From contig NZ_JASZYS010000011.1 of NCBI RefSeq assembly GCF_030316845.1, positions 186,001-250,000 on the forward strand: a stretch of DNA of 64,000 nucleotides. The letters are read 5' to 3'. The notes beneath the pieces are model-generated. The model made no database searches. It was not told the origin of the DNA and worked only from the letters and a program-made list of their open reading frames with translations. The DNA is from Variovorax davisae. Its GTDB lineage: Bacteria > Pseudomonadota > Gammaproteobacteria > Burkholderiales > Burkholderiaceae_C. Positions within the stretch are counted from its first letter, which is position 1. The number at the start of each line of letters is the position of its first letter. Positions 47,987 to 56,171 of this stretch are shown here, piece after piece. The translations under genes were made by a program, and so were the position numbers.

Positions 47987-48226
47987 ACGCACCTCCATGT
48001 ACGAATTAGGTTCTCATTTCATGTAACGCAGTGTACGTGTGTCGCAAAATGTGAGAAGACCCCGGAAGAGATAGGCGAGACGGAATACGCGAGCGGGCAT
48101 CGATGGCGAGTCGGTTGCTTGTCGGTCAAGGTCACGCGCTCTTTTCCGACAGGATCGCATCTGCTTCGCGCGCACCTTGGCGTCCTCGCCATGCCACCCA
48201 ACCCCTCGCCCCCGGAAGGTAGCCAG

Positions 48227-49381
48227 ATGAAAAGCCTCCAGCATGCGGCATCTTTCACGACGATCGGGGCGCCGGGCCCGGGCCAGGCCGGGTACGTCAT
48301 GGAGTGGGTCGTCGATCCGGCGCACTATTGCGCCGCGCACGAGCGCATCACGCGCCGCGCCCTGGCCGAGCGCATCGCCGCCTTGCAGGGCATGCAGTAC
48401 TTCGGTCCGGTCAGTCACCGACCACCGCCCGGCGGGCCGCTGTACTTCATACCGAGCGATACCGTCGAGAGCCACCGGGCGCAGGCCATCGGCATTCGCA
48501 GCGAGCAGGATTTCTTCGGCGGGGCGGTGCCGCTGCGCTATGTCGCCACCAAGGCCATCAGCCACCCCTTGCTCGATGCGCAGGCCCAGGGGCCGCACGA
48601 CTGGGTCGAGTCCTTCGCCCCGCGCGTCGCCAGCTGCGTCCTGCCGGGCACGACGGCTTTCAGCGAGGCCGACGCGCGCCGCGCGGGTCGCGCCCTGTTG
48701 CGAGGCGGCGAGGTGCGGATCAAGCCCGTGCGAGCCACCGGCGGGAACGGACAGACGGTGGTGCAGGATGCCGGCGCTCTCGACGACACGCTGGCCCAGG
48801 TTCCCGAGATCGCGAGCGAGGGCGTGGTGCTCGAACGCAATCTCCGAGAGCCCCGCACGCTGAGCATTGGCCAGGTCCGGGTCGGTCCCTTGACCATGAG
48901 CTACTACGGCCTGCAGCGAACCACGCAGAACCATCGCGGCGAGTGGGTTTACGGAGGCTCCGACCTGACGGCCGTGCGTGGGACTTTCGACGCGCTCACC
49001 CAGCTGCCGCTCGAGCCGTCGCTGCGCCTGGCGATCGACCAGGCCGCGGTGTTTCATGCCGCCGTGCGCGAGAGCTTCCCCGGTTTCATGGCATCCCGCA
49101 TCAACTATGACGTGGCGCAGGGTCAGGATCGCTCGGGCCTCTGGTATTCGGGCGTGCTGGAGCAATCCTGGCGCGTGGGCGGCGCGACCGGTGCCGAGGT
49201 CGCGGCGCTGGAAGTCCTCAAGGCCCAGCCGGAGCGTTCGCTGGTGCGGGCATCCTGCTTCGAGGTGTTCGGCGAGACCGAGCTTCCGCCGGGGGCCTGT
49301 GTCAATTACAGCGGCGACGACCCGGAGGTGGGCCGCCTGACCAAGTACAGTTTTGTCGATGCCCATGCCGACGCGGCATAA
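48227..49381 (+). CDS. DUF3182-family protein
   Basis: 384 residues matching my recollection of the DUF3182 family, of unknown function and found mainly in Beta- and Gammaproteobacteria. Conserved-looking text includes HERITRRALAERIAALQGMQ, IPSDTVESHRAQAIGIRSEQ, GVVLERNLREPRTLSIGQVR and ASRINYDVAQGQDRSG. The pattern of a Lys-containing strand (VRIKPVRATGGNGQTVVQDA), a glycine-rich loop and a late Glu/Arg region is reminiscent of ATP-grasp enzymes, but this is a guess. Start ATG 48227 has GGAAGGT ahead; the frame is open far upstream without coding character. It overlaps the next gene by 23 bases, so the two products are probably linked functionally. Confidence 0.8.
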   Translation: MKSLQHAASFTTIGAPGPGQAGYVMEWVVDPAHYCAAHERITRRALAERIAALQGMQYFGPVSHRPPPGGPLYFIPSDTVESHRAQAIGIRSEQDFFGGAVPLRYVATKAISHPLLDAQAQGPHDWVESFAPRVASCVLPGTTAFSEADARRAGRALLRGGEVRIKPVRATGGNGQTVVQDAGALDDTLAQVPEIASEGVVLERNLREPRTLSIGQVRVGPLTMSYYGLQRTTQNHRGEWVYGGSDLTAVRGTFDALTQLPLEPSLRLAIDQAAVFHAAVRESFPGFMASRINYDVAQGQDRSGLWYSGVLEQSWRVGGATGAEVAALEVLKAQPERSLVRASCFEVFGETELPPGACVNYSGDDPEVGRLTKYSFVDAHADAA

Positions 49382-50141
49382 ACAGGTCGAGATCGCCGTC
49401 GACGGGCAGCATATCGACGGAACGCTCGTCGCGGCCTCCAATTCCGTGCCCGGCGTGTTGCTCGTGCATGGCTGGGACGGCAGCCAGGAGCAGTACAAGG
49501 CGCGCGCCTATGAGATCGCGGCGCTCGGCTGTGTGTGCCTCACCTTCGACTTGCGCGGCCACGCCCGCCACGCCGAGCAGCGGCAATCGGTCAGTCGCGA
49601 AGACAACCTGCGCGACGTGCTCGCGGCCTACGATGTGCTCGTCCATCATCCGACGGTGGACCCTGCGTCGATCGCGATCGTCGGCAGCAGCTACGGCGGG
49701 TACCTGGCTGCCATTGCCACCACCCTGCGCCCGGTGCGCTGGCTGGCGCTTCGCGTGCCCGCCCTCTACCCGGACGCTCAATGGGAGGTTCCCAAGGGCA
49801 AGCTGAGCCGCAGCGAGCTGGCCGAATACAGAAAGTCGATGGTGGCGGCGCCCGACAACCGCGCGTTGGCCGCGTGCGCCCGGTTCCGCGGCGATGCGCT
49901 GATCGTCGAGTCCGAGCACGACAAGACGGTGCCGCATCCGGTGATCGAGAGCTATCTCGGCGCTTTCAAGCACGTCAAATCGGTGACCTATCGCTGCATC
50001 GCAGGGGCCGACCATGCGCTGTCGGACGAGCGAAGCCGCCAGGCCTACGGCATGCTGCTGGTTTCGTGGATGACGGAAATGACGCTCGGTGCGCGGGCGG
50101 CCAGCGGGTTGCTGAGGCCGGCGCCGAGCAGCCCGGCATGA
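49359..50141 (+). CDS. Alpha/beta hydrolase
   Basis: 260-residue alpha/beta-fold hydrolase. The oxyanion region is GVLLVHGWDGSQEQYKARAY, the nucleophile elbow AIVGSSYGGYLAAIAT (GxSxG-like GSSYGG), the acid likely in SEHDKTVPHPVIESYL, and the His in IAGADHALSDER. It overlaps the DUF3182 gene, starting at ATG 49359 or 49365, and so is translationally coupled to it. In other genomes DUF3182 proteins are, as I recall, often next to such hydrolases. The substrate is unknown; an ester or thioester is typical for the fold. Confidence 0.87.
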   Translation: MPMPTRHKQVEIAVDGQHIDGTLVAASNSVPGVLLVHGWDGSQEQYKARAYEIAALGCVCLTFDLRGHARHAEQRQSVSREDNLRDVLAAYDVLVHHPTVDPASIAIVGSSYGGYLAAIATTLRPVRWLALRVPALYPDAQWEVPKGKLSRSELAEYRKSMVAAPDNRALAACARFRGDALIVESEHDKTVPHPVIESYLGAFKHVKSVTYRCIAGADHALSDERSRQAYGMLLVSWMTEMTLGARAASGLLRPAPSSPA

Positions 50142-50267
50142 AGGTTTCAGGCGCTGCCGATCGGGCATGGGCGCGTGACCCAGGGCCGGACGCGGCGTGA
50201 ACGCCCCGGGGCTTGCGCCACCATGGCTCAAAGCGGGAGACTTCGGGGTTCCAGCCAAGGAGCCACC

Positions 50268-51290
50268 ATGACGCAGTCCCATCAACTTCAGGCCACGGTC
50301 GAGGCCCTCGTTCGCCAGGGGAAGGGCATCCTTGCCGCTGACGAGAGCGGCCCGACCATCGCCAAGCGCTTCGCGGCGATCGGTGTGGATTCCACGCCCG
50401 ATAACCGCCGTGCCTACCGCAGCCTGCTCTTGGCCACACCCGGGCTCGGCGACTTCGTGAGCGGAGTCATCCTGTACGAGGAGACGCTGGGCCAGTGCGC
50501 CGAGGACGGCGAGCCATTGCCGGCACTGGCCGCGCGGCAGGGCATCGTGCCGGGCATCAAGGTCGATACCGGCAAGGGCCCGCTGGCGCTTGCGCCCGGC
50601 GACGAGATCACCCACGGTCTCGACGGACTCGCCGAACGCCTCGAGGCTCATGCGAAGCTGGGGGCGCGCTTCGCGAAGTGGCGCGCCGTCTACAACGTCT
50701 CCGACAGCCTGCCCGGCCGGGCGGCGATCGAGGCCAATGCGGAGTCGCTCGCGCGCTACGCGGCGATCTGCCAGGCCCAGGGCGTGGTGCCGATCGTCGA
50801 GCCGGAGGTGCTGATCGACGGCGACCATGGCCAGGCGCGCTGTGCAGCGGTCACGCAGGAGGTGCTGCTCGCGGTATTCCGGGCCTTGCATCGCCACCGC
50901 GTGGCGCTCGAGCACATGCTGCTCAAACCCAGCATGGTGGTGCCGGGCAAGGCGCATGTGCGGCCAGCGGGGCCGGAGGAGGTGGCCCATGAGACCCTGC
51001 GCGTGCTGCGGCGGACGGTGCCCGCGGCAGTGCCGGGCATCGTCTTTCTGTCCGGGGGGCAGTCGGCCGTCGAAGCGACGGTCAACCTCGATGCGATCAA
51101 CCGCCTGGGCCCGCAACCCTGGCGGCTGAGCTTTTCCTATGGGCGAGCGCTTCAGGATCCCGTGCTGCAGGCATGGCGGGGGCAGCCCGCCCAGGTTCAA
51201 GCGGCGCAAGAAGCGTTGCGCCAGCGAGCTCGATTGAACGCCCTCGCCAGCCGCGGCGAGTACGACGCGGCGATGGAGAAATCGGCCTAG
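50268..51290 (+). CDS. Class I fructose-bisphosphate aldolase
   Basis: 340-residue class I aldolase of the animal/plant type, metal-independent. Family marks: ALVRQGKGILAADESGPTIA at the N-terminus, SGVILYEETLGQ, PGIKVDTGKGPLALAPGDEI, KWRAVYNVSD, IVEPEVLIDGDHG and the Schiff-base Lys220 in EHMLLKPSMVVPG, ending in FLSGGQSAVEATVNLDAINR and SFSYGRALQDPVLQAWRG. It cleaves fructose 1,6-bisphosphate to dihydroxyacetone phosphate and glyceraldehyde 3-phosphate. AAGGAG precedes the start. Most Burkholderiales rely on a class II enzyme, so this is probably an additional isozyme. It stands alone, ending 26 bases before the HEAT-TIR gene. Confidence 0.93.
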   Translation: MTQSHQLQATVEALVRQGKGILAADESGPTIAKRFAAIGVDSTPDNRRAYRSLLLATPGLGDFVSGVILYEETLGQCAEDGEPLPALAARQGIVPGIKVDTGKGPLALAPGDEITHGLDGLAERLEAHAKLGARFAKWRAVYNVSDSLPGRAAIEANAESLARYAAICQAQGVVPIVEPEVLIDGDHGQARCAAVTQEVLLAVFRALHRHRVALEHMLLKPSMVVPGKAHVRPAGPEEVAHETLRVLRRTVPAAVPGIVFLSGGQSAVEATVNLDAINRLGPQPWRLSFSYGRALQDPVLQAWRGQPAQVQAAQEALRQRARLNALASRGEYDAAMEKSA

Positions 51291-51316
51291 GGTCTCCAAA
51301 TCGCTGCCATCCGGCG

Positions 51317-53827
51317 ATGGTCAACATCCGGCCCTCGGACGCGTTCAGGCTGTTGCAGCTCGCGCTGCAACAGCCGGAGCCGACCCTGGGACGGATCATC
51401 GCCCGTCTGCTGGCTGACGCAGGCATCGCCGTCCACGACTCCATTCATGCAGCGATAGAAGCTGCCGAACCGAAGGTATGGGTCGTCAATCAGTTTGCCG
51501 AGGCGAGCGCCGAGGCTGGCGATGTCGAGACGCTCGAGGCGCTGCTGCGGCAACGAACCGGCGAGGTCAGGCGGCACGCCGCCCGGCTTCTCGCTCGCCA
51601 TGGAAACCTGGCCCATGTGGCGGCGCTTCGCGAGGCTTGGGAGGCCGAGTCGCTCGCGAGCGTGGGCAGCGAGATGCAGGCTGCGCTGGCAGTGCTGGAA
51701 CGCCAAGGCGCGGTGCAACGGCAAGCAGCCGTGGCGCTGGACCGCGATGACGAACTCTGCCTTCGGCTGTTGCTCGAACGCCCTGTGGGTCGGGAGGATG
51801 CCGCGGGATGGGCGAGGCTGTTCCTTTGCGATTCACGATTCGTGGCGACTCTCGCAGTCGGTGCGGCAAAGAAAGACCCATCTGCAACAGCCGTCCAGGC
51901 CTTGCTGGAGGCGCTGCCGAAGGCCTGCGCCCCGGTGCAGGTCGGTCTTGCCAGCATCCTCCTCGAAAAAGACCGGGGGCTCGCTCTCCAGGCCCTGCAC
52001 GCCTCATGGGACGGAACGGTCGCGCCGGACAGCGAAATGCTTCAGGCGCTGATCACGACGCGCGATGCACGCGCCGCGGACATCATCGCCCGATCCATCG
52101 CAGGTGCGCGCGACAAGGACGAACCTCGGCGCGCCCTGGCCTCGATGGGTCATGAAGGTTACATGGCCCTGCTTCGGGCCTTTCGCAGCGACGAGCGGAT
52201 CCGGCGCTCGGAAGCCGATCTTCTGGGACGCCTGGGCGGCGAGCTGGCGATCGAGCCGCTGATCGAGGCGCTCCGGGATGACGCGCAGGGCACACGAGGC
52301 GCAGCGGCCGAGGCGCTGAGCGCCCAGCTCGAGGCGGCCCGCCAGCCCCTGCATCGCGCGCTGGAGGCATCGCAGTTCGGCTCATCGGTCGTGGACTTGC
52401 TCATCGAAGCCGACGATCCGGACCTTCCCGGTCGCTTGCTCGCGATGTGTTCGACAGGCGACATGGAGCAGCGGGCGTTCGCGATGCGCATGCTCTGCAA
52501 AGTCCACGAAGCGCAAGCTCACGAGGTGGTCCGGGGCGCGGCGATCGACGCGAACTGGCAGCTGCGAGCCGCGGCCGCGATCGCGTTGGCAGACATTGCA
52601 CACGCGTTCGACGACGTCTGGGACATTCTCGCCTCGTTGTCGGCGGACATTCATGAAGCGGTCTGGCGCCCGGCCATCGATGCCATCGAATCGATGGCAG
52701 CCACGGACAGGGGCGCGGCAACCCGGCTGTTGCTCGGCCTGCTGATCGATCGCCCGCCAACGCGCGACCTGGTCATGCGCAAGCTGCGCAGCGTTGGCGA
52801 CTCCGCGGCGATCGGCGAGGCCAGGAACGATCCCAGGTTCGGCGACGCCGCCGTCGCAGCCGGGCTCTCGGAGATTCTCGAAGAACGGGCGCCACGGCCA
52901 CTTTCGCTGAGGCATGGCGAATCGTCCGGGGCCTATTCGATCAGACCCGCCGACGGTTCCCTCTCCGATTTCGGCAAGCCTGGACCGATACGCGGCCGTC
53001 GGCAGGCGATCTCCGGCGCCGTCACGCATGCCACCTGCTTCACCGTGACGACCGCACGGTCCGGGGCGCCCGGGACGAACCTGCTGCTGGACGTTTGGGC
53101 TCACGCGGATGCTCTTCGCGACAAGGTCCTGCGCCGGGCACGGGGTCCGTTGGGCGGCGCACGGCTCTACAGCAAATCCGTCGGTCCGGCCTCGGTCGAG
53201 TCGGGGGCAATTCTCGAGGTCGATCTGGTCGTCCCAAGCTTGCGGTACCGCGAGGCCGCCCACATGCTGTGGCTGGGCGAGATCAGCAACTGCTCGTTCA
53301 TGGTTGCGATTCCGGACGAGGCGGCGCCGGGGGCGTGTACGGCCTGGGCGGACATCAAGATCGAGCGGATGCGCATCGCCCGGCTCCATTTCGAGGTCAT
53401 GGTGGGAGCGCCGAGCCTGTCGGTCTGCCATCCCGGGTTGCGTGAACACCGCGCGAAGACCGCCTTCGCCTCGTATGCGAGCGAGGACCGGCATCAGGTC
53501 CTCGGGCGGGTGCAGGGCATGCAGAAGATCGTCCCGGAGCTGGACATCTTCCTCGATGTGGTCGCGCTCAGGTCGGGCGACGACTGGGCGAAGAGGATCG
53601 ACAGCGAGATCTCGCGCCGCGACGTGTTCTATCTGTTCTGGTCCGGCTATGCGCAGCAGTCCCCTCATGTGGACCACGAGTGGCGCACCGCGCTGAAACT
53701 GAAGGGAATCAAGGGCATCGATCCCGTGCCCCTGGTTCCCCCCAGGCAAGTGCCGCCACCCGCAGAACTTGCCCAACTGCACTTCGGCGACTGGACGGTC
53801 GCCATGCAGACCGCGGACCCCCGGTAA
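51317..53827 (+). CDS. HEAT-repeat protein with C-terminal TIR domain (candidate immune effector)
   Basis: 836 residues in three parts. Residues about 1-560 are repetitive, mostly Ala/Leu/Arg-rich helices (for example VRRHAARLLARHGNLAHVAA and WQLRAAAAIALADIAHAFDD), the pattern of HEAT repeats. Residues about 585-710 form a beta-rich middle segment (NLLLDVWAHADALRDKVLRR; RMRIARLHFEVMVGA) that resembles the linker domain of other bacterial TIR proteins. From about residue 712 comes a TIR domain: KTAFASYASEDRHQVLGRVQ, LDIFLDVVALRSGDDWAKRI, VFYLFWSGYAQQS and the helix HVDHEWRTALKLKG, whose Glu788 is positioned like the catalytic Glu of NAD-cleaving TIRs. Many bacterial TIR proteins are NADases in antiphage defence. 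The weak ribosome site gives an uncertain start. Confidence 0.82.
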   Translation: MVNIRPSDAFRLLQLALQQPEPTLGRIIARLLADAGIAVHDSIHAAIEAAEPKVWVVNQFAEASAEAGDVETLEALLRQRTGEVRRHAARLLARHGNLAHVAALREAWEAESLASVGSEMQAALAVLERQGAVQRQAAVALDRDDELCLRLLLERPVGREDAAGWARLFLCDSRFVATLAVGAAKKDPSATAVQALLEALPKACAPVQVGLASILLEKDRGLALQALHASWDGTVAPDSEMLQALITTRDARAADIIARSIAGARDKDEPRRALASMGHEGYMALLRAFRSDERIRRSEADLLGRLGGELAIEPLIEALRDDAQGTRGAAAEALSAQLEAARQPLHRALEASQFGSSVVDLLIEADDPDLPGRLLAMCSTGDMEQRAFAMRMLCKVHEAQAHEVVRGAAIDANWQLRAAAAIALADIAHAFDDVWDILASLSADIHEAVWRPAIDAIESMAATDRGAATRLLLGLLIDRPPTRDLVMRKLRSVGDSAAIGEARNDPRFGDAAVAAGLSEILEERAPRPLSLRHGESSGAYSIRPADGSLSDFGKPGPIRGRRQAISGAVTHATCFTVTTARSGAPGTNLLLDVWAHADALRDKVLRRARGPLGGARLYSKSVGPASVESGAILEVDLVVPSLRYREAAHMLWLGEISNCSFMVAIPDEAAPGACTAWADIKIERMRIARLHFEVMVGAPSLSVCHPGLREHRAKTAFASYASEDRHQVLGRVQGMQKIVPELDIFLDVVALRSGDDWAKRIDSEISRRDVFYLFWSGYAQQSPHVDHEWRTALKLKGIKGIDPVPLVPPRQVPPPAELAQLHFGDWTVAMQTADPR

Positions 53828-53908
53828 CGCTCGGACACTTTCGCTCGCGCGTCCGCGATCGTCATCCATGCCAACGCAAACCCTTACACGGGACAACCCG
53901 CATTTGAT

Positions 53909-53922
53909 TTGAAGCGCTTCAA
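53909..53922. promoter_or_regulatory. LacI-type operator O1 (perfect 14-bp palindrome)
   Basis: TTGAAGCGCTTCAA is a perfect palindrome with the central CG step typical of LacI/GalR operators. It lies between a possible -35 (TTGATT, 53904-53909) and -10 (AAGAAT, 53926-53931), so binding would block the promoter of the transport operon. The likely binder is the LacI-family regulator at 61147. Confidence 0.75.
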
Positions 53923-53976
53923 GTAAAGAATGTGACCCGCTCAGGCCGCTAGATCCAGCGAAACAAGCCGATCGCC

Positions 53977-53988
53977 TGAAGCGCTTCA
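53977..53988. promoter_or_regulatory. LacI-type operator O2 (12-bp palindrome)
   Basis: TGAAGCGCTTCA repeats the core of O1. The centres are 67 bases apart, close to an integral number of helical turns (about 6.4), allowing cooperative binding or looping within the leader. It lies 29 bases before the ATG at 54017. Confidence 0.72.
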
Positions 53989-54016
53989 TCAGCACGGCAA
54001 TCCACAGGAGACGTCC

Positions 54017-55225
54017 ATGTTCAATGCTTTGCGCCGCGTCGCGGCCGCCATCGGAATCGGTTGCGCGCTGGCGGGTGCCCCCGCCCACGCCCAGGAACTC
54101 AAGCTGGGAGCGCTGTTCCCGTTCAGCGGTGGGCTTGCGCTGCTCGGCGACGAGAGCTTCCGCGGGGTGCAGCTGGCGGTCGACGAACGCAATGCCGCCG
54201 GCGGCATCAACGGTCGGCAGATCACCCTCGTCAAGGCCGATGCGGTGGACGCGAGCCAGGCCGTCGGCGAAGCGCGCCGCCTGACTTCGGTCGAGAACGT
54301 CGCGGCCGTCTTCGGCAGCTACGCCTCGGGCATCTCGCAAGCGGCCACGCAGGTGACCGAGCTGGCGGGCGTGCCGTACTTCGAACTCGGCGCCACCGCC
54401 GACACGATCACCGGGCGCGGCTTCAAGTACCTGTTCCGCGTCAACCCGACCGCCAAGAACATCGGCGATCGCACCCTCGAGGCATTGGTGAAGGTGGTCG
54501 GTCCGACGATGAAGGTCGATCCGAAGACCCTCAAGCTCGCGATCCTCCATGAGGACGGGCCGTACGGCGCCCTGGTCGCCGCCGCGCAAAAGGAAGGCGC
54601 CGCGAAGCTCGGTTTCAACGTCGTCGAGGTCCAGGCCTATTCCGCCAAGACCGTGGACCTGTCGTCGGTGATCCTGCGCCTGAAGGGCGCGGGCGCCGAC
54701 GTGGTGCTGCACACCGGCTACCAGAACGACGTGGTGCTGTTCTTCCGCCAGGCGACCGCGGCAGGCTACAAGCCGAAGGCGGTGATCGGCGGTGGCGGCG
54801 GCCACTCGCTGACCGACACGGCCCAGGCAGTGGGTGCGCCGATGGAAGGCGTGTACGACGTCGACTTTCCGCAGATCACGATGAACGCGGCCGGCGCCCC
54901 CGGCCTCGGCGAATTCGTCGCGGCCTACCAGAAGAAGTATTCCTCGGCACCCCGCTCGGGCCACAGCCTCGCCAACTACGTGGGGGCCAAGGCGATGCTC
55001 GAGGTGCTGGCGCGGGCCAAGTCGAGCGACAAGGACAAGATCCGCGAGGCGGCGCTCGCCTACCGCGTACCGGCCGGCAGCACCGCAGCGGGTTGGGGTG
55101 TCCAGTTCAACGAGATCGGTCAGAACACGGCGGCCACGCTGAACCTGATGCAGTGGCAGCAGGGCAAGCTGGCGACCGTGTTCCCCGAAGCGGTGGCCAA
55201 CGCCAAGCCCATCGCTTCGAACTGA
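54017..55225 (+). CDS. Branched-chain-amino-acid-type ABC transporter binding protein (LivJ family)
   Basis: 402-residue type I periplasmic binding protein. The signal peptide ends in GAPAHAQ. The mature part begins ELKLGALFPFSGGLALLGDE, then VQLAVDERNAAGGINGRQIT and AAVFGSYASGISQAATQVTE, the LivJ/AmiC pattern. In Burkholderiales such proteins often carry aromatic acids, amides or other non-amino-acid ligands. It is the first gene behind two LacI operators and heads the transporter of a catabolic operon, so its ligand is presumably the substrate of the dehydrogenases downstream. Confidence 0.92.
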   Translation: MFNALRRVAAAIGIGCALAGAPAHAQELKLGALFPFSGGLALLGDESFRGVQLAVDERNAAGGINGRQITLVKADAVDASQAVGEARRLTSVENVAAVFGSYASGISQAATQVTELAGVPYFELGATADTITGRGFKYLFRVNPTAKNIGDRTLEALVKVVGPTMKVDPKTLKLAILHEDGPYGALVAAAQKEGAAKLGFNVVEVQAYSAKTVDLSSVILRLKGAGADVVLHTGYQNDVVLFFRQATAAGYKPKAVIGGGGGHSLTDTAQAVGAPMEGVYDVDFPQITMNAAGAPGLGEFVAAYQKKYSSAPRSGHSLANYVGAKAMLEVLARAKSSDKDKIREAALAYRVPAGSTAAGWGVQFNEIGQNTAATLNLMQWQQGKLATVFPEAVANAKPIASN

Positions 55226-55273
55226 CCTTCCACGCCATCGGAGCGCGGGTGCCGCCCGCGCGCGGAAAATCCC

Positions 55274-56146
55274 ATGTCATTGCTGCTTCAGCTGGTGGCG
55301 AACGGCCTGCTGCTCGGGGGCGCGTTCGCGATCATCAGCATCGGTCTGACGCTGATCTTCGGGGTCGTGCGCGTGGTCAACTTCGCGCACGGCGAGTTCC
55401 TGATGGTGGGCATGTACGTGGCCTGGCTGTGCGCCAGCCGCCTCGGCCTGCATCCTTACCTGGCGGTCCCGATCGTCGTGGTCTGCCTGTTCGCGGCGGG
55501 CGCCGCGATGCAGCGCTACGTGATCCAGCCACTGCTCTCGGCGGACGCCCACATCCAGGTGTTCGCGACGGTCGGCGTCTCGACCGCACTGCTCAACCTG
55601 GCGCTGCTCATGTTCGGTGCCGACATCCGCAAGGTCGAATTCGGATTCGGCAACCAGAACCTGAGCATCGGCTCGCTGACCTTCGTCAGCGGCCAGGTCA
55701 TCACCTTCGTGGTGGCGATCGCGGTGGCCTTCGCGATGCACCTCTATCTGACGCGCACCTACACCGGCCGTGCCTTCCGCGCGCTGGCGCAGAACCGCAC
55801 CGCGGCGGCGCTGATGGGCGTGGATGTCAACAAGACCTACGTGCTCGCATTCGGCATCGGCGCCGGGCTGGTCGGCATCGCGTCGTGCCTGCTTTCGCTG
55901 CAGTACCCGGTGTTCCCCACGGTTGGCACGTACTTCGTGCTGACCGCGTTCGTGATCGTGGTGCTCGGCGGCATGGGCAGTCTGCCGGGTGCGGTGATCG
56001 GCTCGATGTTCATCGGGCTGATCGACAGCCTCGCCGGCTTCTACGTCGGGCCCGACCTGAAGGAGGTCGTGTACTTCGTGATCTTCCTGGTCATCCTGAT
56101 CGTGCGACCGACCGGCCTGTTCGGCCTGGGCCGCGGCTCCGAATGA
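55274..56146 (+). CDS. ABC transporter permease, LivH type
   Basis: 290-residue membrane subunit with the LivH opening LLLQLVANGLLLGGAFAIIS and the family signature GLTLIFGVVRVVNFAHGEFL. The coupling region is RAFRALAQNRTAAALMGVDV and the C-terminus VILIVRPTGLFGLGRGSE is typical. Start ATG 55274 is 48 bases after the binding-protein stop. It pairs with the LivM half of the next gene. Confidence 0.93.
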   Translation: MSLLLQLVANGLLLGGAFAIISIGLTLIFGVVRVVNFAHGEFLMVGMYVAWLCASRLGLHPYLAVPIVVVCLFAAGAAMQRYVIQPLLSADAHIQVFATVGVSTALLNLALLMFGADIRKVEFGFGNQNLSIGSLTFVSGQVITFVVAIAVAFAMHLYLTRTYTGRAFRALAQNRTAAALMGVDVNKTYVLAFGIGAGLVGIASCLLSLQYPVFPTVGTYFVLTAFVIVVLGGMGSLPGAVIGSMFIGLIDSLAGFYVGPDLKEVVYFVIFLVILIVRPTGLFGLGRGSE

Positions 56147-56171
56147 CGCGGCTTCCAACGAATCACGCAGC

